Part shown: positions 25,801 to 36,014 of the stretch, in pieces
How positions within the stretch are numbered: the first letter of the stretch is position 1
Layout of the letters: every line of letters begins with the position of its first letter
Assembly (NCBI GenBank): GCA_002189035.1
Contig: NEEC01000021.1
Span: forward strand, 1,488,001 to 1,552,000
Reading direction: 5' to 3'
DNA length: 64,000 bases
Source: Utricularia gibba
Taxonomy: Eukaryota; Streptophyta; Magnoliopsida; Lamiales; Lentibulariaceae
Made by a program: the position numbers and the translations under genes
The notes under the pieces: generated by a model
The model's input: only the letters and a program-made list of their open reading frames with translations
The model's database searches: none
Told to the model about the DNA's origin: nothing

Positions 25801-27437
25801 TATTTGTTGCCGGCTCAAGTAGGAGAGGCCATGGGCCCACAGACGTCACTGGTAACAACTTCCAATTTTTTCTGAGAATGAATGCTGGACTTAGGGAGTG
25901 GTGTTCGGCTCATCTTCCCTTGAAAGCATATTCTGCAGTGTTTTTCCTCAGGAATTATATTAGGAATCCCCTCTGCCAGGTTTCTCTTCTTCATGGATAT
26001 AAGGGAGGCATAGTGATGGTGACCTAACCGTTGGTGCCAAATCTCAGATGATTCTAGGGACTTGAGGCAAATGTTGTAATCGATGGATGTAGCATTCGGA
26101 AGCAGTGGAAAGACCCTATCAGTCATAGCAACCGTAAGGAGTATATTATCTTCTTCATCTAATATTTTGCACTCATTACTTTCCAGATGAACTTTCATCC
26201 CCTTTTCAACCAGCTGGCCAGTGCTCAGCAGATTGTGGTAGGCCTGGGGCACCAGATACACGTCTGTGATCTTGATTAATTTCTGGACAGTTTCAAGGCA
26301 AACTGTTCCTTGACCGATGACCTGTAAGTGATTTCCATCAGCAATTTCGATTACTTTCCCAGTTAGCTCGATGAAGGTTGTGAATAGACTCTTGTCGTTG
26401 GTTATATGATGACTGCATCCGCTATCGATAAACCAGATGTCTTGTTTCCTTAGATCCACAAATGATGTGATTAGAGTTTTGCGGCGCAGAGAGTAAATAT
26501 CAATCTTCTTCTTATTCATTTCAGCTGCGAGATTTACATCATTCATAGCGCTAGTAAGTTTGTCCTTAGGATCTGCAGCCTTTCCTCCAATCTGATGGTA
26601 TTTTTTCAGGGGACACACTTTGTCCACATGACCTTGGAGAGAACAGTATAGGCATTTGGCGTCAGGGCTCCAGAAACATTGTGTTGGTGAATGGCCTTTT
26701 CGCTTGCAGAATGGGCATGAATCTCCAGTACTTGGTTTCTCAATTTTTGCTTGAAAGATCACCGGTTCATTTGATGATTGAGAACCATAGCCTTTCTGAT
26801 TTTCTGTTGCCTTGAAGGCAAGTTCCTGGCCTTCACCAAGTCCGACTTCAACTTCGGATTCACTGAGTCTTTCTAGTAGTTTTCTGGAGGATATGGAGTG
26901 AATGCCTGTGACCCGCAAAGTAGTGACTACAGGGGCAAAGGACCGCGGTAGGGAACTGAGTATTTTTGATTTAATTCTTCTGTCTTCCAAGGGCTCTCCC
27001 AAGGTCTGTAACTCAGTGACAATTTTGATTAGCGTTTCTGAAAAATGAGAGATACTCATACCTGGTAAGAATTTCAGGTTGTCAAAGAGCTCCCATTGAC
27101 GTTGAATGCGGCTCTCACGGGCTTCCGTATCCTCTCCGTAGAATTCCTCCAATTTTTTCCAGATGTCTTTGGGACTTTTCAGTAGCATAACACGGTTGAA
27201 CACTTCTTCAGATAAGGCTTGATCCAGAGCATACTTAGCTTTCTTTACTTGAGCATCTGTGAGTTTGAGACTTTCTGCTGTGGCTATTTCAGAGGAGTCT
27301 GGACGTACAGGATCCACCACAGACCATAAGTCGTTCATTTGCAGGTAACTTTCCATTCGTACTGCCCAAGAAGCGTAGCGCTGACCAGTGAAGATTGGAG
27401 GAGCTTGTTGGAGGGCTGCCATTCTGAGAGACTGCAA
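22574..27437 (-). pseudogene. Copia gag-pol, interrupted
   Basis: From 27437: gag with two CCHC zinc knuckles (CPFCKRKGHSPTQC; CLYCSLQGHVDKVC), an aspartic protease site (IWFIDSGCSHHITND), the pre-integrase HH-CC region (HQRLGHHHY ... CRICFQGK) and a TGA stop at about 25815. The integrase core follows (FIDEYSKY, LRSDNGGEY, YTPEQNGICERKNR), then a frame break near 25490, another near 24820 and a second TGA near 24614. From 24472 the reverse transcriptase is intact (LDIKTAFLHGEL; YVDD at 23792-23803) and RNase H follows (FVDSDFAGD, SSAEAEYIA). The frame continues through the polypurine tract into the LTR. As read it cannot make a complete polyprotein. Some of the frame breaks may be assembly errors; the two stops are less easily explained that way. 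Confidence 0.92.
22813..22821 (-). promoter_or_regulatory. Copia polypurine tract
   Basis: The minus strand reads AGGGAGGAA immediately before the TGTCAGC start of the 3' LTR, the expected place for the plus-strand primer. It lies inside the open pol frame. Confidence 0.75.
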
Positions 27438-27468
27438 TGATAAGAGGAGATGGGAGTCGGTGAAGTAT

Positions 27469-27487
27469 CTTCACGTCGGGTTCACCA
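27469..27487 (-). promoter_or_regulatory. Copia primer-binding site
   Basis: Directly inside the 5' LTR, the minus strand reads TGGTGAACCCGACGTGAAG. It starts with TGG, complementary to the CCA end of a tRNA. It is not the initiator-methionine TGGTATCAGAGC site common in plant copia elements; I did not identify the tRNA. Confidence 0.75.
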
Positions 27488-27934
27488 TAAAAGTATTTTT
27501 GGCTGCTTGATTTTGTTGGAGACTTGGTTGAACGTTGAGAGAATGTTGAAGTTTGTGGATATTGACTATTGTTTTTGGATCGAAAAGAACTTTCTTTTTT
27601 TTTTCATAAAGCAAACAGGGATTTATATAGATGAGGAGAGTTGCCCGTTGGATCATATCAGGCCTAAAATATGACCGTTGCCTTTAGTCTGTAGATTAGT
27701 CCTCTTGTTCATCTACTGTGTAGCAGCCAGAATTTACTAGGACTTCTTTCATGGACTGGGCTTCAGATGCTTCTTCTTGGGCCAGTAGTTTGGAATGTTG
27801 AGGCCCAAGTATGATAAGGCCTTTTTCCCAATCTAATCGAGGGTTGCTTCTCATGGGAGGAACAGAGGTCGCGCGCCATTCATCTTCGCGGGTTGAGACT
27901 TCCCGGATCTTCGTTGCTCCACCACTTGCTGACA
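27488..27934 (-). repeat. 5' LTR of the copia element (right in window)
   Basis: About 447 bp. It should hold the element's promoter, firing leftward. The same coding frame that closes pol in the other LTR is open here too (27696 up to about 27930), but without the rest of the gene. Confidence 0.95.
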
Positions 27935-27939
27935 GAAAC
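27935..27939. repeat. Target-site duplication GAAAC
   Basis: The five bases GAAAC follow the right LTR directly and are identical to 22360-22364, which precede the left LTR. This marks the insertion point inside the host exon. Confidence 0.92.
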
Positions 27940-29554
27940 CGACTCCATTGCTGCATTAAGAAGGTATTTCTGAAACCATCCAACCCACTCACTTCTCCAT
28001 GTCTTCTTCCACTCAGAGATCATGTGGGTGCAGACTTACGGCAAAACTGGATGCTGCTGCTTCCACTGATGCGAGAAGGCGTGATGAATGGCGCCCCTCT
28101 GGAACCACCCAAGCACCATCACACCCATGGGTACTTCCACTTACCAGCTTTCTACTATTTCCACAAACTTCATGTACGTTTCCGGTTTCCAATGTTTCCC
28201 TCTTCTGCTAATCCGAAATTCGGGAACGCCTCCTCTGAAAATCAGCAACCTCCAAGCACGACTAAAGCTCAGATTCCACCAAGAGATGCGGAGGCTGATG
28301 CTGATACAGATGCTGTGTTGAGTCAACTGAAAAGGTAAGTGAAGGATGATCACTTTCACAAATAACTTTCTTCAACAAAAGTCAAGTTTTTTTTCCGTGA
28401 AGAGTGGTTGAGTGGTAGCTGAATGAATCCAGTTCACTTGATGATGATTAACTGTCTGTGTTGCTGCCCAGGCTCATGTTATCGCCAGGTTGGGAGAAGC
28501 TACTGGAAAGAATGGAAGGTACGGCTCCTGAGCAGCGTCTTCCACGGCCGAGCGCATACGCCTCCAGTCAACTTCCTCGGAGTCCCCAATTACTGCTGAT
28601 CCCATCCATCTCCGCATTCCCTCCAGTATATGGATACGCCACCCGAGTACCCGAGTTCCGGGTATGCACTTCTCCAGAAAGAAATATACAGCTTCTGCTA
28701 AGCTAACCAGTTTCCTCTGTTCATTTCTTTTCTTGATTTGTCGCCTCAGGTGCCATCTAGAGACGAGGTTGGAGTGGTATTTGTTCACGTTGAAGGGTAT
28801 ATATAGCACAGTAATATAAGCATACTTTTTGGCGTCTCTCTGACACTGATCATGAATTGTTTGATTTGCCAGCCTGTTTTCTTCCCCGGAGTTTGAAACT
28901 CTGAACAGGGAGATGGACCATGGACTAAATCCGATGCGTGATGCTCTCCGTCTTTCCACCAGAACTCCAGATCTCAGGGTATTTCAAAAAGAAAATCTCT
29001 CGATTATTGATTATTGCATGCATATCCTTTCTAAGTCGAAATTCCATGGCAGTCTGCAATGATGTCCGCCATGAAAGGCCTTTCTACTGATGAAAAGGTG
29101 TGGCATGCGATCTGCGAAAACCCAGAAATTCAGGAATTCACAACCGCCGTCAAAGCAATGAAAGGTGAGTTTTGCTCTCTCTACAGAACTCTTAAATGTT
29201 TACAGCAGATATTGATACACGACGGTGACATGCAGCTCAGGGGAGCTACCGGACGTCTGCACTCAAATTGTGAAATACTCCTCCTCTCAAAGGGCCTTAG
29301 CCGGTCCTTGTCCAAACGTCCTGGTCGAGTGCTTGAAACGGATCATGAAATGGGGCAAAGAGAAGATTCGCAAACTCGTATCAGTGACCAAGAAAACTTT
29401 GAAGAACATCAAAGACAGTGTCGCTAGATTCTTCAAAAACGCTGAAGAGATGGGAAACATGCTATATTGTTCAATGATCAACGCTCTCTCTGTGATCGCG
29501 CTTCGAATCTTAGTTCCCCAGATAGGCTTAATAGGGCTTGGCCTATTAAGTTAA

Positions 29555-29895
29555 AGCATCCTCCTGCTGTTGATTTTGGCCTATTAAGTTCCCCAGATGT
29601 TATAGAGTTTTCATGAATACACCGCCGTGTGTTGTAAATTGATGTTTCAGTTGGTTTTCAATGCTTTGATCATCATCTCCATAATAAAGATTGCAGCTTG
29701 TAGCAGGAAACTTCGTTTTCGCATTTTCGATCCAAGAATTTTGATCCCTGCCCAGGAATAAAACTGCTGATATTTATACAGAAGGTGGATGCATTGGATT
29801 GGCATCTCACTTGATGAAAACAATCTTCCTGAACACAAGGAGAAGAAGAAGAAGAAGAAGAAGAAGAAGAAGAAGAAGGAACAGTTTGCTCCTCT
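29555..29895. other. Convergent 3' ends with a long (AAG)n microsatellite
   Basis: Holds the 3' UTRs of the interrupted gene and the ARM-repeat gene. A GAA/AAG repeat of about 13 units lies at 29838-29880, ending 15 bases from the ARM gene's stop codon. GGCCTATTAAGTT occurs twice (29540 and 29579). Confidence 0.7.
29838..29880. repeat. (AAG)n microsatellite
   Basis: Nearly perfect trinucleotide run of about 43 bases, purine on the plus strand, in the 3' region of the minus-strand ARM-repeat gene. Confidence 0.95.
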
Positions 29896-31581
29896 CTACC
29901 CTCTGAGGAAGAGGCTCTTGATTTTCCCTCTCTCGAGTCGGTCGAGCAGCTTCTTTGCACCCGGGACGCCGGAATCAGTGAGCTTCTTCAGATATCCGAT
30001 CGCCCCATACGAGATCATCAGCTTCTTGCATCTGCTGCTGGAGGAGAGTGATCCCAGGCAGAAGACGGCGTACTTCTTTGCTGTGTTTTGAGGACTGGGG
30101 TTGAGTAAAGCAACCAAATTCGGTATGCTTTTGTCGTCTTTCTTCACTTCTCTGCAGTTGCTGGGAACTGTCATCAAGCTAGCAACAGCCTGTGCTGCAA
30201 CCTCCCTACCGGCGCCGCCTTTGGCTTCAAGCATTCTAACAAGAAGAGGGATGCACCCACCTTCTCCCACGTAGCGTTTCATCTCACCGGAGATGCAAAT
30301 TTGACAGATTGCAGAGGCGGATGCTTGCTGTGCTCCGGCGGAGCCCGATTTCAGAACGTGGGCTAGCGTTCGTACAACGCCGGAAGACATCAGAACCTCT
30401 GGTGAGACACAGGTAACCAAGTTTCTTAACGCGCAGGCTGCTGCTTCTTGAGGCAACGGGCCGTCGAGATAAGCAAGCAAGCTTTGAAATCCACCTTCTG
30501 CGACGGCGCGTCGCTTCAGAGCGTCGCTGCTCGAAGTGAGATTCTGCAAACATTCAGCTGCATATTCCTTTGATCCCAGCAAAGCACCATGGCGAAGAAT
30601 ATGGATCATAACCTTGATGATCCCTTCGTCAGCCAGAGTTTGACGAGTCTCGGGCACCACAGACAGATTCTTCAACGTACAAGTAGCTGTAGCCTGCAAA
30701 ACCGACTCCCCATTTTCACATATCTCTATCAAGGGCCGCACACCGCCATGGCCAACAATAGAACGACATGTTTCCGGCGACATCGACAGCCACCGGAGTG
30801 CGACGATGGCCTTATCATGGCCTAGAGAATTCCCAGATTCGATAAGCCTTATGAGCGGTGGTAGGACACCTTCAGAAACGAGCCAGTCCTCGCATCTCCC
30901 AGACTCTGCAAGCCAACAGATTACGGTGACAGTTTTCTCTCTGATCTTAGGAGAAGTAGCAGTGAGCAGCTGCACCAGAGCTGTGATATTGCTTCTTCTG
31001 ATAACAGAAACCACATTATTTTCATCCTTTTTCATCACTTCCATCAGGCTGTCCAGTGCCTTATGCTTGGATTCTAGATGGCCTATTTGAAGACGAGCAA
31101 ATAGATCACATAAATTCCGATAAGAACCTGCAGCCTCTGTCTCCACTGAAGTATCAGGCGCTTTAGATGGAAGCGGCGCATCCCCAAGAACACCAGTCTT
31201 GATCAAGAGCCCACAATCACGTAGATTCATGTCGAGCTTTCCCACAAGTGCATCAAGACTGCTCTGCATTTGAAGCTTTCCTTCATACTTATGCTTCAAG
31301 CAAGAATTAGCCAACTCAATGGCTTCCTTCAGGTTTACACAGACAGTTTGTAGCTGCTCGTTACAAAGAGTATTCTTGGAAAAGAGAGGATGAGTAGATA
31401 AGTCAGATAATCTCGATGGAATCTGCTCTAATTTTGAGATGATCATCTTCCATTTGACAGGGAATTCTGTGACCTCTCTGGCCATATTTAGTGTCCTAGG
31501 AGCAAGTTCTTGCGCACAAGCAAGCCATTCTTCAGCTGATATGCCACTGGGAGCAGAATTGTCTGCCTTGCCATCGGCCAT
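29896..31581 (-). CDS. Armadillo-repeat protein (plant VAC8-like, helical N-terminal domain)
   Basis: Single coding exon of 561 aa starting MADGKADNSAPSGISAEEWL at ATG 31581. The frame is open upstream to 31728, but that part is atypical and an acceptor (CTTTTACAG) lies just before the ATG, so a 5' UTR intron is likely. Residues 1-150 form a helical domain seen in a group of plant ARM proteins (EEWLACAQELAPRTLNMARE). From about 175 to 550 run ARM repeats with the usual signature: ITALVQLLTATSPKIREKTV, GVLPPLIRLIESGNSLGHDK, GVRPLIEICENGESVLQATA, TCTLKNLSVVPETRQTLADE, GCIPLLVRMLEAKGGAGREV. ARM repeats are protein-interaction scaffolds; no catalytic domain or U-box is present. The partner and exact role are unknown. 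Confidence 0.9.
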   Translation of the reverse strand: MADGKADNSAPSGISAEEWLACAQELAPRTLNMAREVTEFPVKWKMIISKLEQIPSRLSDLSTHPLFSKNTLCNEQLQTVCVNLKEAIELANSCLKHKYEGKLQMQSSLDALVGKLDMNLRDCGLLIKTGVLGDAPLPSKAPDTSVETEAAGSYRNLCDLFARLQIGHLESKHKALDSLMEVMKKDENNVVSVIRRSNITALVQLLTATSPKIREKTVTVICWLAESGRCEDWLVSEGVLPPLIRLIESGNSLGHDKAIVALRWLSMSPETCRSIVGHGGVRPLIEICENGESVLQATATCTLKNLSVVPETRQTLADEGIIKVMIHILRHGALLGSKEYAAECLQNLTSSSDALKRRAVAEGGFQSLLAYLDGPLPQEAAACALRNLVTCVSPEVLMSSGVVRTLAHVLKSGSAGAQQASASAICQICISGEMKRYVGEGGCIPLLVRMLEAKGGAGREVAAQAVASLMTVPSNCREVKKDDKSIPNLVALLNPSPQNTAKKYAVFCLGSLSSSSRCKKLMISYGAIGYLKKLTDSGVPGAKKLLDRLERGKIKSLFLRG

Positions 31582-34381
31582 GAGCGTGCACTCAAGCTGT
31601 AAAAGATACTGAAAAAAACACATAAAAATGGAACCTTCAAAAGTAGAAAGTGATGAAGCAACTATCCACTTTGCAGAGAAGAAGAATACATGAAACTCAA
31701 TGAGAAAACAGCCTGGGTAGAACAACAAACTCCGATGAAGAAGACAGAAAATCCAAGACTCACCAAAAGGAACTTTTCAATGAGTATAAAGTCATTCAAA
31801 CAAATGTAGATTCCTGCCTATACTTCTCATCATTATTGAGGAAAAGGAAAGAACTTCATCTACAGAACCCCGAAAGCTGGATGAGACAAACAGAGTCCAA
31901 AGAAATTATAACATCGAGCTCCTAGAAATTTCTGTTGTAATGGATAAATCAGTGGGCTATAGTAACGCACTTCCCTTACAAGAGAAGGTAAGAACTCAAT
32001 CACAAAGCCAACAGAATCTTAAAAATATTGTGGGCTCCTATTGTTTAACTTCTTTTAAATTGCTCCTGGAATTCACGGCAATATACAGCTTCTTGAAACC
32101 CACCCACTATGTCACTACTTCATCTGTAAGCAATCAGCTACAAAAACTCAAGAAGCAGTCAATGAAAGTCGAAAAAAACAAGGAAAACTGAGAAGCAACA
32201 AAGAAGCGTCGCGCTCACAAGACCCCATTTCTCTCTATCCTCCGTTGCTAGCATATTGTAGATGATAGGAAGAAACTACGAAAGTATGGGGCAAAATAAC
32301 TGAACATGTCAAACTCTTTTCCTTGAATGGGAGAAGCATTTACCCTTTCAAAGGCTCGAGCTTGCAGTTCAAACTGTAAACAACCAAGATTTCAGAAATC
32401 AGCTCATCAACTCTCCAGTCTCCATAAAGAGATTCTCTTCTCTCTCCCTCTCTCTGTAGGATCCTACAAATTTCTGGTAGTGGGGTTCTGGACGAAGGGC
32501 AATTAATTAACTAATATAAAGCCAAAAGCATGTGAGCTCCGACCGTCACCCACAATCAGAATCCGCCCGTTGAGAGTGGGGCATACAAATTTTGAAATAA
32601 CAATTCTTTCTAGGGTCATCTAGAAAAGATGGCTTCTTTCTACAAGGACGACTGATGTGGTAGCCGGAGCGTCATGCATGACACAGGAGTGGGGACACGG
32701 TGTCCGGTGTTCTTCCCACGTGTCGTCTGTCGTCTGTCCTCTACGTTTTGAACTGCCCTTCTGGGTTACAGGCGTGCTCCCAGTTGATTTTCCCCACCTC
32801 CCAATTTCCAATGATCACTGCAATCGTTTCTGCCAACCGATTGTCAGAGCTTCGGTGGCCCAGACCAGTCACCAACCTCGTTCAGAAAAAATAAGTTCGG
32901 GTAACAAGATGACATCAAAAAACGTTCAAACTCCATCAAACAAAACAACAAGAAAAGTCTCCATGGCCATTCACTCATTCCTCAAAAACCCAAATCCTAC
33001 AAACCCATCGCCTTCCAAGAACTGGAGAGCGCGATCCCAAAACTCCCCTGGCTTTCTCAGAGTAGCAGTAGCAACACAGGTCACCAAGAGAGCGAGAGAG
33101 AAGATGGGCTGGGCCTGTCCTCGCACATTCCATCTCCCCGCTTGGACACGAACCTGAAAAGTCACATGTTTGGACCAGCCCAATACTTTCATGGATCCAG
33201 ACAACATGTGTGTGTGTGTGTGTGTGTGTGTTTTTTTTTTTTAGTGTAGGGGAGGGAGATCGTGCCTTTGTGCACGGTTGACCTGACTTATTTTATTCGT
33301 GGATATACAACATTAAAAATGTGTAGGAAAAGCCAGCTAGGTGTAAAACGGTGTCGTATTGAGTGGGGAAGAATCAATTATGTCATTAATCCCTGCCGTC
33401 TAAGTCATTAATTAGTGCCCTAATCACCCACTAGCTTTCACATAGCTCAATTAAACCACTCGGGCGTGCTTAAGTCCGGTTTGTGTGCGCATTAATTAAT
33501 TATAGTTCAGCAATTCAGAATACGATGATTTGTCCTAAAAATTTTAAAAAATAATTTTATTATCAAATACAATTAATTTATTCTTAAAAAACGATATAAA
33601 TGTAAAAACACTTATCATTTTTAAGAAGATGCAAAATTTTCGTCCTTATTTTATTAACAACTCTTTTCGAAAAGTACGGACAAAATTGGAATATACGAGT
33701 CATGTTTACATAAATCAACTCCGAAACCAAATTATATTTAAATAAAAAATTTAAATTAAATTTTGATAATTTTAAGTATACTATTGGATGAGAATATTTT
33801 GATTTAAAAGCATACTCTAAATATTTTAATAAAAGGGTAAATTATTAAATAAATACTAGTTTAATTCTTTAATTGGAGGGTTAACAACCTAATTACTGTA
33901 TTATTTTATTAAACAAAGGTCGCTATTTTTCTAAAAATAGCGTATTCACTGCATATTATATAGGCGTGGTTGGTAGGCACCTAGGAGAGAAAAATAATAT
34001 AAAAATTTGTATATTCTATTTCGGTGCTCGGTGCCTGAGAAGACTTCGCCGGTGGTAGTAATTGCACCGGAGGATTCAGGGATTTCTTAAAAATAAATAC
34101 TTCATTCGTTGTTTTTCTTGGGTGTCCCGTTGAAAATTCTTAGCTGAAAATGGAAAAAAATCGAGTATGGTGTTGAGAAATTACGCTTCTCTGTGGGGAT
34201 CCAAGTTTTCTTTCTTGATTTCACCTTCTGGGAACTGGGAACTGCAAAGCATGTTTCTTTTTGTGGTAAAGTTGTGAACTTTTTTTGTGTTTTTTCCGCT
34301 TCCCCATTCGGCTGCATGCAGAGGTATTTGAGGAACTTGGTGTTCCTTTGAAACCCATCAGCTGTCTATGAGATTGTGAAG
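31582..34381. other. Intergenic between divergent ARM-repeat and UTR2 genes
   Basis: 31.6-32.5 kb is probably promoter and 5' UTR (with intron) of the ARM gene. 32.6-33.2 kb is GC-richer and carries a plus-strand open frame of 166 codons (32657-33157) with no recognisable sequence. A (TG)n/poly-T tract lies at 33207-33242. 33.3-34.0 kb is AT-rich. 34.0-34.38 kb probably holds the UTR2 leader. Confidence 0.45.
33207..33242. repeat. (TG)n microsatellite plus T run
   Basis: Twelve TG units followed by about 12 T. Non-coding. Confidence 0.95.
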
Positions 34382-36014
34382 ATGAAGAAGGGAGAGCAAG
34401 GGCGGTCTCTGCTTGGGATTTCGTTAACTGAAAGGCCCAAATGGCAACAGTTTCTGATTTGCGGTTCAGGGTTTTTCTTTGGTTATCTGGTTAATGGCAT
34501 CTGTGAGGTAATTTGCGTGTTTCTTTGTCTCCTGATTACGTTTGATCTTGCAATAATGTTAATTGGGTCAAGCTGAAACTATGATCCTGTACACTGTTTC
34601 AATTTGAATCCGGAAAAAACACTGAAGAATGAGTGAATGCATGAGAATAGAACTCTGTTTCTGATAACTTGATATTCTGTGTGCAATTTGCAGGAGTTCG
34701 TGTACAATAGACTCCAGTTCAGGTGAAACAAAACACAGAAGTGTTTCATTATTTATCTTCACCTGTTCTTGTTTAAATTCTTTGATTAACTTAGAAGTTT
34801 TTGCTGGTTTCCATTGCAGTTATGGTTGGTATTTTACTTTTGTCCAAGGATGGGTTTATGTTTTGTTGATTTACCTTCAAGGATTTACCCCAAAAGACAT
34901 GGTGAATCCATGGAAGACTTATGTAAAGCTCTCTGGTGTGCTGATGGGCTCACATGGACTCACCAAGGGGTCCCTGGCTTTTCTCAATTACCCTGCACAG
35001 ATCATGTTCAAGTCTACCAAGGTGAAAGAAAGCTTTACGTTTTTCCTGTTTCTTCCTGGAGTTTGATCCTTCAAAGATGGCTACTGATCAGCCTAATTGT
35101 GAGCAGGTTCTTCCGGTGATGATAATGGGAGCCTTCATTCCAGGCCTGAGACGAAAGTATCCTCCCCATGAGTATCTATCTGCTGTGCTCTTGGTGGTGG
35201 GATTGATCCTCTTCACCCTCGCAGATGCGAAAACTTCTCCGAACTTCAGTGTCGTCGGTGTCGTAATGATATCCGGCGCCTTGATCTTGGATGCTTTCAT
35301 GGGGAACTTACAAGAAGTGATCTTTACTCTGAATCCAGAAACCACACAGGCATGTTACAGCTAACTTCTTCCTCAGTTCATATGCTCCCCTTCCTTTTCC
35401 CCCATTGCATTTGCCATAAGCATTACCTGGCACAGATGGAAATGCTCTTCTGCACAACGCTCGTCGGAATGCCGTTCCTAGTCCTCCCAATGCTGCTAAC
35501 CGGAGAAGTCTTCCGGGCATGGAGCTCTTGCTCAAAGGTATGGAGTCTTTGGATCCCCGGAAAGAATCCATAGACATTCTAACATGGTTTCTCTCTTACA
35601 ATGCAGCATCCATACGTCTACGGGGTGCTGGTTTTCGAAGCGATGGCCACATTCGTGGGACAAATCTCCGTCCTCTCCCTCATCGCATTGTTCGGTGCCG
35701 CCACTACAGCCATGGTAAGCAACGCCCTCAGTTTCCCATCAAACATACTGAAAAACTTAATCCATAGCCATGAACTCCGGCAGGTTACAACAGCAAGGAA
35801 GGCTGTGACTCTGCTCCTCTCTTATCTGATCTTCACCAAGCCCTTGACCGAGCAACACGCCACCGGTCTGCTGCTGATAGCGATGGGGATCGCACTGAAG
35901 ATGTTGCCGGAAAACAAGTCTCCGAGAAAGCAGGAGCCGCCGCCTCCGGAAACCGTCAGCCAAGTACTCCAAATCGGCGCCGAGGAGGAGGAAGAGAAGA
36001 AACCATTGGTATGA
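34382..36014 (+). CDS. UTR2: Nucleotide-sugar transporter of the SLC35B/UTR family (UTR2-like)
   Basis: Drug/metabolite-transporter superfamily carriers that exchange nucleotide sugars for nucleoside monophosphates across ER/Golgi membranes; the closest recalled match is Arabidopsis UTR2 (UDP-galactose/UDP-glucose transporter 2). Exons: 34382-34507, 34694-34722, 34820-35021, 35107-35349, 35436-35537, 35607-35714, 35784-36014; 346 aa. Diagnostic stretches: [179 protein letters not shown]. About ten hydrophobic segments and an acidic, lysine-containing tail ending [10 protein letters not shown]. The intron at 35350-35435 has a GC donor. All exon phases agree. Confidence 0.95.

Larger units (their letters stand above)
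22365..27934 (-). mobile_element. Ty1/copia LTR retrotransposon, minus orientation, about 5.57 kb
   Basis: Two near-identical LTRs (22365-22812 and 27488-27934) flank a gag-pol region whose order is gag, protease, integrase, reverse transcriptase, RNase H, the copia order. A 5-bp target-site duplication GAAAC occurs at 22360-22364 and 27935-27939. On the element's own strand the LTR begins TGTCAGC and ends CTTTTA, so the termini are TG...TA instead of TG...CA. A primer-binding site abuts the 5' LTR (right side) and a purine tract abuts the 3' LTR (left side). Few differences between LTRs imply a recent insertion. Confidence 0.97.
22318..29554 (+). pseudogene. Unknown plant gene with its first coding exon split by a copia retrotransposon
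   Basis: Proposed exons outside the transposon: 22318-22364 continued at 27940-27963 (exon 1), 28017-28334, 28472-28518, 28627-28661, 28750-28796, 28873-28978, 29053-29164, 29241-29554. Phases agree throughout and total 350 codons once the element and one GAAAC copy are ignored. Exon 1 begins MKIFIFSGSEMSREE and resumes after the element with TDSIAALRR, ending at a GT donor. Later exons read QNWMLLLPLMREGV, HTHGYFHLPAFYYFHKLH, VVFVHVEGLFSSPEFETLN, MMSAMKGLSTDEKVWHAICE, DVCTQIVKYSSSQRALAG and a lysine-rich amphipathic end with a hydrophobic C-terminus. I do not recognise the family. A downstream ATG at 28192 could still start a 267-aa protein. As read, the product from 22318 runs into the LTR and stops at 22512. 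Calling it a broken allele is an inference. Confidence 0.75.

Noticed and set aside
32657-33157. Plus-strand frame of 166 codons between the ARM and UTR2 genes
   Set aside because: Composition is not protein-like and no motif is recognisable. It sits in a divergent-promoter-sized gap.
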